From Monosiga brevicollis MX1 (lineage: Eukaryota > Opisthokonta > Choanoflagellata > Craspedida > Salpingoecidae), in the NCBI RefSeq assembly GCF_000002865.3, contig NW_001865076.1, positions 79,077-143,076 of the forward strand: 64,000 bases of DNA. The letters run 5' to 3'. Under the pieces are notes generated by a model. The model was not told the origin of the DNA and did no database searches. It was given only the letters and a program-made list of their open reading frames with translations. The translations under genes and the position numbers were made by a program. The first letter of the stretch is position 1. Each line of letters begins with the position of its first letter. Shown here one piece after another: positions 10,378 to 20,100 of this stretch.

Positions 10378-12033
10378 TTATGGGGAGGCTTTTTCTGGGC
10401 AGGTGAGTTCCATGCCGTCTTCGACCTCGAGGGAGGAGCCGTCGCGGTTGGCGGTCATGTCGTCGGGCGCGTCGTCTTCTGGGTCAAGCGAGGCGTGCTT
10501 GGGGTTGGGTCGTTCAGCAGCTTCGTCCTCATCTTCGCTTCGCACAGCCGTCTCGTCCTTCGCTTCGTTGGTCTCGGCTTGCTTGCTGTCTGAAGCGGCG
10601 GGCCGTACCAGCTCGGGGCGGCTGGCCCTGATGTTGGTTGCGGTGTTAGTTACCGGAAGAGAGGGCGACGTGTGCGTTCCATTCGTGCAAGCACGCTTGG
10701 GGCTGGGTGCAGCACTGGACATGACAAGAGATGACGAGAGGTCCTGTTCATCCGTGACTGGCGTCGTCGGGGTTTCATACTGTCGTTGCAAGGCATCTTG
10801 TAGTCGGGCCTGCAGGCGGGCAAGGTTAAAAAAGGTCGACATGTTAGCGGCCCTTGGAAGAGACGATACGTGAAAAGTCAAGGAGAAGCTCGGGTCGGTT
10901 CGACAATCACCTGAAGTTCACGGTCCCGGTCCTGGAGCGGGACCTCGTTCAGCAGCAAGCAAAGAAAGTGCAAAACCTGTTTCAACACCAACATTTTGAT
11001 CACGTGAATATTGCGACCCCTTTGCGAGGTGCATACAAGGCGCTTTTCTTTCCTCAAGAGAGATGGGAGGGAGAGAAAGAGAGACAGAGACAGAGATCCA
11101 GAGAGATCCAGAGAGCCCCACAATCAGGCAGCAGGCATGATCGGGCGCACCTGCTCAATTGTCTTGGCCTTGTGCTGAATGACCTCTGGACACGCCAGCT
11201 GTGCATCACGGTGAACCTAAGATTAGCCCCGTCAGGCCATGCCAAACAGCAGGTTGAAAAAAAAGGTTAAAAAAATAACGAGGTTAAAAAAAAAAAAAAA
11301 GTTAAGCAGAATGCGGTGGGGGTACATCATCACAAAGTAAGTACCTTGATGGTTTCCTCAGCATCTTGGTAGAACATGTCAAGGTGATCGCGGTGGGCTA
11401 GGAGACGGGCCTCCACATTGGCCACCTCGGTCGCGGTGGCGTCGAGCCGGGCTTGAATCCCCTGGGCCTGGGCTGCGCACGGGCAAGTGTGAGTGTGTGC
11501 GTGCGTGTGGTGCTAGTCAGGCCAGTCTCTGCAGCACACGGGTAGTACTGGGAGTCACAGCTCGCTTGCTCTCATTACACACCTGTGGGAGTTGGGTGGC
11601 CATGGCCGAGCGCAGATTCAGAGGCGTCCCTTGCGCCATGTTGGAGACGGCGCTCCATCACATATCGCTCACGCAGCGGTAGGCTCTGGTCTGAGTGGTG
11701 GTGACCCGTCAAGCGAGCAAGATGCTACAGGCATGAAACAATTGGAGCATCAGGCACGGTGACGCGTCTCAAGATGGAGCCGGACAACCTGTTCTCGCAT
11801 TTTGCTTGGAGCACCGAGAGCAGAATCGCCTCGGGCCAAAGAAAAATGTGGCATCGAACACAAACCTGCACATCACGGGTGTAAGTAGCCACGAGCTGAT
11901 CGAGGCGTTGGAGATCGGCAGCCACCTTGTCAAACAACGCCTGAATGGGGCGAGTTGACGCTGAATGGTCCTCCTTCTGCATGGCCGCAAAGGCCACGCC
12001 CAGATTCAGGGCCAAAGCCCCAAGTTCGGTCAT
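10378..12033 (-). CDS. Unrecognised coiled-coil protein
   Basis: I do not recognise this protein. Methionine at 12033 opens a helical exon (LGALALNLGVAFAAMQKED, then a heptad-like stretch ending TRDVQ). Further exons, joined at good CAG|GT borders, read AMATQLPQ, a heptad-rich stretch including TEVANVEARLLAHRDHLDMF, then VHRDAQLACPEVIQHKAKTI and VLHFLCLLLNEVPLQDRDR. The last exon, from about 10818, continues ARLQARLQDALQRQ and then an acidic, Pro/Ser-rich tail to the stop at 10378. The layout (about 220 residues of predicted coiled coil, then a disordered acidic tail) would suit a small subunit of a tethering or nuclear complex, but this is only an inference. One middle exon, near 11600-11690, has an uncertain acceptor. 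It is head-to-head with PPAT. Confidence 0.6.
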
Positions 12034-12282
12034 GCTGATCGCCGGGCGTGTTCAAAAGCCACCAGCTGGCGAGTTTTTGAACCCAGATCAGCTGTGTGCC
12101 GTGCGTCCAATCGATCTTTTCGTCTCCTTTTCAGGTCGGTGTCGAGTCGTATCGCATCAAGCCGTCTCGTCTCACAGCAGCTCTCATCAATCGTCTCGCC
12201 TCGTTCGTGTCACACAAGTGTGGTCTCTCCTAAATCCGCCTTGTCTCACAAGGTCAAAACTCATCCAATTCAACCCCGTCTT

Positions 12283-12372
12283 CTCCCCGTCTTCTCCCCG
12301 TCTGGTCCCCGTCTGGTCCCCGTCTGGTCCCCGTCTGGTCCCCGTCTGGTCCCCGTCTGGTCCCCGTCTCGT
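12283..12372 (+). repeat. 11-bp minisatellite
   Basis: Eight to nine tandem copies of an 11-mer. The first copies read CCCCGTCTTCT and the later ones CCCCGTCTGGT, which shows that a variant unit arose and then spread along the array. Confidence 0.93.
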
Positions 12373-12400
12373 TTCCCCTTTCCAGTGCTCTGGCAGATCC

Positions 12401-12429
12401 GTCGGTCGGTCGGTCGGTCGGTCGGTCGG
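12401..12429 (+). repeat. (GGTC)n tetranucleotide repeat
   Basis: Seven tandem copies of GGTC shortly downstream of the 11-bp minisatellite. A shorter run of the same tetranucleotide recurs at about 36130-36147 in the first ALG1 intron. Confidence 0.9.
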
Positions 12430-12778
12430 TCATGTGTATGAGAGACTCGGCGGGGGAATGACCCGGCTAAGCGATAGTGTGACCGAACTCACACTTACGG
12501 ACTGGTTGTGCAAGCCACCCTCCATCCGAACTTGATGACAACGACTGGCCTTTCTCTCTGGGTTGTCATGGCTGGTTGTTCTCTTCCTCTGACACGTGAT
12601 CTTGACGCATGGATTTCTCTACGTTTGCCTTGGTTTTACAGGGTATGTCTGATCAAATTTACAACCATCTCTGACTATTTACCAACATAATCCGCCATCT
12701 CTTTTGAAAATCGACATCTGATCACATTCTCTTCTGCTCTTACACAACATCACACACACTCGCACTTTACGATTCAAC

Positions 12779-12780
<2 letters not shown>

Positions 12781-12832
<52 letters not shown>
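12781..12832 (+). repeat. (GT)n microsatellite, about 52 bp
   Basis: A perfect GT run in the interval between the two divergent genes, about 600 bp upstream of the PPAT start. Confidence 0.97.
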
Positions 12833-12834
<2 letters not shown>

Positions 12835-13427
12835 TGGAAACGGCAGCGCCATTCGGCAGCGGCGAGCGAGACCAGGCACCAGTACAGGCTCAATATGCAT
12901 ACTTGGAACGAGAAAGTGAGAGAGGGCTTGGTCGTCCCGTTGAGCAGGGGTGTTGATTCGCCTTGAGCACCGCACCGCCCGTCAACCGTGCGAGTCTTGC
13001 ACAATCATACAGCGCGCGGCTTGTTGACTTGTTCGCACGTGGCTCACTCTGCCCCCTGCCCCTGCCCCTGCCCCTGCCCCTGCCCTCTTCTGCACTCTTC
13101 GTCCTCCCTCTGCTCTATTCCTGCCTCCTTTCTCCCGCTCTGTGTCATCTCTTCTCCTCCCTCCTCCTCTGTCTGCTGTCCTCCCCTTCTCCCTCTTTCT
13201 CTCTCTCCTTTTCGCTGCGCTCTCCCTGCGCTCCTTTTGCCTTTGCCGTCTTCCTTCCCTCGCCTCTGGGCTCAACTCCCCCCATCTCCCGCGCTTTTTT
13301 TTTCCATTCTCTGCCTTTCGGTCGGCGTCGTTGTTTGCCGTAGCGTGCAGCAACGCTTTGAAGCGTAGAGTCGGTTCAACAGGTTGCTTCTTCTTTCAAT
13401 TTGTAAACTTTCCTCGACGCCAGCATC

Positions 13428-16400
13428 ATGGTCTTGGAGCTGGAGCATCTGCACGAAGCCTGTGGCGTCTTTGGCATGTACGTCGATTGATGCCATTGAT
13501 TGAGCTCGTCCACCCCACAACCATCCTTCTCTCGCCCTGTTTTGATCTCAAATCCTAACCATTCCGCGCGTTGTAGCTACGTCGAGCCCAAGACTTCCGA
13601 TAACCAGCCCGATATTGATGTCGCTCAAATCACGTCGCTGGGCCTCTCCGGCCTTCAACATCGGTATGGTTATTGCCGCCTGCTCGATGCCAACCCTCAG
13701 TCTCAGATCTCACTCCCGCTTCCGCGCTCTTTCATTCTTCTGACTGACCGGCCCGCCTTTTTTTTTTGTTCGTTTTAGAGGACAAGAGAGCGCTGGCATG
13801 GTCACCAGCGGTACAGATGGAAAACTCCGTTCTCACAAAGGCTTTGGCCTTGTGGACCAGGTCCGAAAGCACACACCCGCCCCGCCCCCCTCCAACTGCT
13901 CTTCGCACAGCCCGAGCGTGTTTCTCCTTCCTTTTCAACCTGACGCCCTCACTGCATTTCTCCGACATGGATGCATCCCCCCATGAAATGCTCAGGTGTT
14001 CAGTCCCGCGACTTTATCTGGCTTGACAGGCAACATGGCCATTGGTCACAATCGCTATGCCACAGCCGGTCTGTTGCCCCTCGTATTCCTCGTTGGTCCC
14101 GGATGCTCTGACATCCCCAAGCATCTATCCGAGGCTTAAACTGTGCCAGGCAGGCTCACATGTCGGTTTGGCTTACGTGCTTCGTCAGGTGGCTCCACTC
14201 TCAGCTGCAGCCAGCCCTTCATTCTCAAGACATTGACTGGCAACTACATTGCTGTTGCCCACAACGGCCAGCTGACCAATCACGATGCGTACGTGTCTGA
14301 CCCAATCTTGGTCGCCATGGTCGGCCCTCACTCGACGCCTCGTCCCTGATCCGTTGTCCCCTCTCGCGCGTACGCCTCGCCCCGACTTAGTCTCAGCCAG
14401 CGCATCATGCAACATGGTGTGGGTTTGAGCTCCGACTCCGACTCGGAAATTATTGCTCAGGTAGTGCTAGCCTGGACATTCTATTTCGCCTCGTGCCTCT
14501 CTTGATGCGGAACACTGGCCTCAAAAAATTGTTGAAATCACTTTTCTCATCTCGGCCCAACACGCGGCCGTTCATCCAACGGTGGCCATAGATTCTTTGC
14601 TCGCCTCCAGCAGGTCCCCATAGCGAACACGTCCACGGCATTGACTTTGCCTCTCGTCTCAAAAGCTTTATGCAAATGGCGGCCACCGCATATTCTCTGG
14701 TCGCTCTTTGCGACACCTCCGTGTATGCCGTTCGTGATCCCTTTGGTCAGTCGTTCCATGTTTGCAGCAGTAGCAACGGCAGCTACCGTGTCTTCGCTAA
14801 GTTTCTACCAGAACCTTGCTGACATTCACTTGCTCACATTCATGTCCATCCATTCATTACTGCCCTCTTGCTTTCGTATCGCGGAAAATGCCACAGGCAA
14901 CCGCCCTCTCAGTGTTGGTCGCCTTCGCGGTGTCGAGCGCAACGCCTGGGTGGTGGCCTCGGAAACTTGCTGCTTTAGTGCCATCGGCGCTGAGGTCGTT
15001 CGTGAGGTTTTGCCCGGCGAAATCGTGCGCCTGGACTGCGATGGCTTGACCTCTGTTCTGACAGTGCCCCGCGTCAATCGCATGCCGGATCAAACTGCTC
15101 TGCGCCACACCTCGCGCTCCTCGCGCCCTCCATCCCGTCAAGCCACCTTGTCTGCGGCCAGCTCAACACAAGACTTGTCCGAGATTCCGGCGGCTTTCTG
15201 CATCTTTGAATACGTTTATTTCTCACAACCTGAATCCGTACGTCCCCCATGATCCTATATCAGCACTCAAGCTTCGACTAAGCTGCCCGACCCGCGCTGC
15301 TCTACACTTGAGCACCTCATTCATGTTTCTGCTGTCGTGTTGTTTCTCTTTCTTGCCCAGATTTTGGAAGGCCAGATGGTCCACTCGGTGCGCCAGCGCT
15401 GCGGAGCACGGCTTGCACGCGAGGCACCCATCGAGGCCGACGTCGTCTCGACCGTTCCAACTTCGGCCACGGCTGCTGCTATTGGCTTTGCTCATGCCAT
15501 GGGTACGCGGCGATCTCGGCCCTGTTCAAGTGTTGCAAATCAGCCTCACCCTCGAAGCCACTTACATCTTGCGTCTGCTGCTTTGGGCAGGCATCGGCTA
15601 CAACGAGGTCCTTAGCAAAAACAACTACGTCGGCCGCACCTTCATCAAGCCTGACGATCGGTACGGAAGCTTTCATGCTTTGTGATGCCAACGAGAAGAC
15701 GAGATCATTCAGCCGCGCGCAATTCATCTCATCTTTGTGTCAATATTTATCATCCTGCCTTGTGTCAGCATGCGCAAGCTGGGCGTCCTGAAGAAATTTG
15801 CTCCCATCACGGAAAATATCAAAGGCAAACGCATTGTCATCGTGGACGACTCTATTGGTACGCCACGCTCTTATCGGTTATTGCGCCTTGATTTTGAGTA
15901 CGCTCGTGTGGGTGGGCTAATCTTTTGACCTCTCTTACCCCTCGCTTGGCCTTTTATCTGGTTGTTGCTAGTTCGTGGCACCACCATGGGGCCCATCATT
16001 GACTTGCTGCGCCAGGCTGGGGCCCTTGAGGTCCACATTCGCATTGCCTCCCCGCCTCTCAAATATCCCGTAAGGCTTGGGTTGCTGCTTTTAAGCTTGA
16101 TGATGCCGCGTCGTCGCAAACGCAGCATACTCACGTAGTATTTTTGTCTTTCCGATATCCGTCTTTGTTCTGTTCTTTTTGACAGTGCTACATGGGCATC
16201 AACATTCCAACTCGGGAGGAGTTGATTGCCAACCGCATGGCCGTGGAGGACATGGCAGCTCACTTTGGGGCTGATTCGCTTGCCTACCTGTCTCTTGACG
16301 GATTGAAAAGTGCTGTGCTGGAAAAGGCCGTCAGTGCCGACCCGCAGGGTCCCGCTCATTGCACCGGTAGGGTCCATCTCCTCCGCATGCAGTTTGGTGC

Positions 16401-16507
16401 AAACAATGTCTTGATACCAAGCCAACCCCGTTTTCGCTCACGCCTTTGACAATCTCGTTCGTATAGCTTGTCTGTCTGGTGACTATCCTGTCGAACTCGA
16501 TTGGTAG
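13428..16507 (+). CDS. PPAT: Amidophosphoribosyltransferase (first step of purine synthesis)
   Basis: A cytosolic enzyme that makes phosphoribosylamine from PRPP and glutamine. About a dozen exons can be read. The start at 13428 gives an 11-residue propeptide-like stretch and then CGVFG with the N-terminal nucleophile cysteine. Next come [28 protein letters not shown] and [10 protein letters not shown] of the glutamine amidotransferase half. The second half has ICIFEYVYF-type sequence ([13 protein letters not shown]), [19 protein letters not shown], the PRPP loop [27 protein letters not shown] and, across the last intron, [16 protein letters not shown]. Cysteines at the usual [4Fe-4S] ligand sites (CIFEY, CYMG, HCTAC) are present, so this is the cluster-bearing animal/Bacillus type. 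The stop is at 16505-16507. It stands alone, as expected for a eukaryotic purine gene. Confidence 0.97.
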
Positions 16508-17122
16508 AGGATGTTTCACCTTCAGGTCTTTCCAGCATCACGTCTCGGGTTTTTCAGACCATCAAGTCTTTCTCTTCTTCCCGCTGCTTTGTGCCGTTTT
16601 CGTTGTGACACTGCTCGTCCTGGCTGATGTTGTTTTGTGTACACTCGATCGTCGACTGTTTTTTTTCCCGTTCTTTCTCTGCTCGTCGTTGTTGTCGCCT
16701 TCTGCTCGTTCAATCATCCCTCTTTGTCGTGCCGCACTGGTGGTCGTGGTTGCCTTGGTCTTTTTGCGTGTTTATTTAGGTTAGTCTTACCACCTGCAGC
16801 CTTGTTTGTATGGACTGCACTCTTCAATCAATGATTCAAAAGATCACTCCTACCGTCGCCTCTTTGGGAAGTATTCTTGTTGTTGACTGATGGCTGCACC
16901 CTAGAGCATGGACGAAACATCCATCGACACACAATGCACACTTATGTAATCACACAGCGTTCAACGGGCCAGCATCTGGCTTTTAAATTCCACAAGTGCA
17001 CACGGCTGCAAGGGGTGTTGGTTCTTGGGCAATCGCAACCACCGGACGAAACAAGCACAGGCCGCGTGTGGCTGCATTCGCACTCCCCAACTACATTCCC
17101 ATGCCTTTCCGAAAGGAGCGCC
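16508..17122. other. Tail-to-tail interval, no gene seen
   Basis: The DNA between the convergent PPAT and 1647-residue genes is T-rich on the plus strand up to about 16800. Open frames there are short and without motifs. It contains no microsatellite. Confidence 0.45.
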
Positions 17123-20100
17123 TCACAGGTTGGGCACCTGCAGTCCTGCTAGCACGGCCGGGCTCTTGGGTGGCCGGGGCGGGTGGCTACAGGCTGCTGC
17201 ATCCTGGTGCGCCTGCACGGCTGACACGCTTGTCGAAACCGCTTCTGATGCGTCAGTTGTAGGTACTCTTGCCGAGGGCTGCAGGTCGTCAAAGCTCCAC
17301 TCTTGAATGTCTTCCTCTGCCTTGGTCTGCTCACGAAGCGGTCTCATGGATGCTGGCTGGAGTCGAGCCTCTTGCCAAGATGCCGATCCAAGCAACGGTG
17401 GGGCACCTTCACACTCCTCTGAGTCCGTCGCCTCTCTTGCACCATCTTCCCATAACACGTTCGGGATTGGACTTGTGTCGTCAAGATCCTCTAGCAATGA
17501 GCCCCAGCCGTTGGCAGGTCGGTCGAGCCTCAAAATTTCCGGCAAAATCTCGTCCAAGGCTGCACTGATGTCATCCCACTCGTAATCATCAGGCGTTGGC
17601 TCGCAAAAGGGAAAATCAAGATCCCTCGAGTCGATAGCCGCTTCTCCAGAAGATTGACTTGTCGAATCGTTGCAGGACCAGCCGTGAGCCGTCAGGGGCC
17701 CCGAAGTCAGCAGCTCCGGCCCAAGACTGCCTTCAGAGCAAACACTCAAATTCGTATGTGGCTCCGGGCTCTGCATTGCTCCATGCAAAAGCAGGTCCTT
17801 GGAATTGTTAACCCGCTGCTGCCGCTTCATTGAGCGTTTGACCGCTTTGGCACGCTCTTGTAGCATGGTACCCGTTGCCTGTGAAGCGTGCACAAGGTCA
17901 TCATCCCCGGTGGACAAGGCACCGGCCGTGTCTACTACCGCAGTGCGATAACTGCCACGGCGGCGTGCCCGGATCTGAGCACTGGACGACGTCACTGTGG
18001 GCGTGCCCTCTCCGACTGTCGCCTCGCGCTGGGCTTGCTCCAGTCGCACCTCAGACGAAGCTCCCATTGGACGCTGGCGGCGGCGCTGCATGGTGCCCTC
18101 TCGCACTTGGAAGCGGCTCAGATCCTGGGTGCGTGATCCGTCATGGCGGACCATTGACAGACGCGCCTCGGCACGACGCAGAGCGTGCAAAAAAGTTGAT
18201 GTTTCCGTCGCAGGACCATAAATGCGGTGTAGGCTCCTGAGGCGCTGCTCAAATGGCTCCAGACGCTGCTTTGAGTATGGGTCAATGGCTGAAGCAATGG
18301 CGCGACGAGCATGGCGGGCCGTGGCCACCGGATCAACCTCGGGTGTCCGACGTAGTGTGGCAGCAGACATGGTGAGCTTTTGGAGGTAGGAGTCAACCTG
18401 CAATGCTCGGTTGCTATAGTGAGCAAAGGGCGACCGCAAACTTGCTTCTAACGTCGCCAGTCGTGCCTGTGCGTTGGCAGCGTCCCGAGTTGTACAGGAC
18501 GGCGGCGCTCCAGCGGTGCCGGTTCGCAGAGATGCCAGGGTCGTCCGAAATAAGCGCGATACGGACGACAGCATCAGTTGGGTGCAGTGTAGGGCGGGCA
18601 AGTCGCGAACCCAGCAATTGCCGATGAGGACCGCCCACTCTTCTTCCATCGCACGAAGTGCCTCCTCATCTTCATCAACCTCTTCCACGGACCGTGCATC
18701 TGCACGCCCGCTACTACCGCGCCGGCGTAGAGAGCGCGCCAGGCGACCCAAGCGGCTGCCAGAGCCTTGTCTTTGTAGCCCACTGTTTGAACCGTGTCGC
18801 TTCATCGAGGAGCGTAGCTCACCCTCAATCGTCCCACTGGTGTCCGGCGTAGCTGCCCGTGACCCAGGTGCTTCCACGCCACCACTTGGGTCGCTTTCCA
18901 TGGCCACAACCGAGGGCGCAGTAACGCCTTCAAGACTGGCCTGTGAGCTTCGACGGCGAAGAGCTGACTTGCGTTGGCCACTCCCGCTCTTTCGTCTGCG
19001 CTCCCCGCTCAAAGCTGTCAGGGTTCCACGTGTGACCAACTGCGTCATCATGCCAGCAGATGCCAGAGTATATAGGCGAAAACTTCCGCTCATCGGTTCG
19101 GGCATCAAGGCCCGCAGGTCAGCCGCCAGGCACGATGGGCGATACACATCAAGACGCCACACGGCCGAGGACGTGAGGCGCACCAGGGCTGTCTGCAGCC
19201 GTTCTGTGAGAAGCGTAAAGGCTTCCGTGGGTGAGCGCAGCCCCGCATGCAGGGCTGCGTTGAGCAAGCGCCGCAGAGCCTCGGGCGAGTCTGTGGTTCC
19301 TGGATGTGGCGTATCCGGGTCTGCCAAAAGGTAGCAGAGGATGCGTGCACAGCGAGGATGTTCGGCTATTGGCGTCTCGGATGAAGCCTGCTGGGACTTG
19401 GTATTAGGGCGGCTTTGTTCCTCGTCGGCGGCTAATCGCACGACTTGGAGCGCGCTGCGTAATGCGGTGATGTCTGCAAAGATTTGTTGTAGGTTATCCA
19501 CCGCCACCACTAACAGAGTCTCTAAGATCTGCACCGCCGCCGCACTCAGAGCCAATGCCCCACTTTCGGTGCCTATGGAATCGTAGGGCAAGAGAGCGGG
19601 CCCGATTAGCAGCGCCAAGCGGCGAACATTTTGCACCAATGGCGGGGCCTGGGCCAGCTCGGTCTCAGTTTCTGTCAAAATCTCTGACGGCGTCGTGCTG
19701 CGCCAACCGGACGTGGATGCCGGGCGACTACGACTCGAGTCGGCCGTACCCGGGCGTTCTGATCCCAGAGCCACGTCCTCGCACAGGTTTTGATCCAGTG
19801 CCGTGCGGCGACCGTCCGCATCAAGCACCAGTAGAGCAAATGTGACAACGAGTACGCGCAGGGTGTTGTGCGCCGGTGCAGGTAGGCTGTGAAACCAGTT
19901 TAAGGCCATGCGCGTCAGGCTCGCTGCACTTGTTTGGTTTGTTGTGCCAGCAACCAAGCGCACAAAGTCAAGTGAGAGGAGTCCGCCAGGAAGAAGTTCA
20001 AGGAAGGTGTGCAACAGTCGGAATACTAGGCTAGGGTTCGGGCAGGCTTCAATGGCCTGAGTGGCGCCCGTCTCACAACGTTGCCGCAAGCGGTCCAATT

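Larger units (their letters stand above)
12034..13427. promoter_or_regulatory. Head-to-head interval between coiled-coil gene and PPAT
   Basis: About 1.4 kb of divergent intergenic DNA. It holds an 11-bp minisatellite, a GGTC tetranucleotide run and a GT run (listed separately), then a strongly pyrimidine-rich plus strand from about 13060 to 13330, including five CCCTGC-like units. The pyrimidine-rich part leads up to the PPAT start at 13428. Confidence 0.5.

Noticed and set aside
18474-19334. 286-codon plus-strand frame
   Set aside because: Antisense to the 1647-codon gene; Arg/Ser-rich with no domain.
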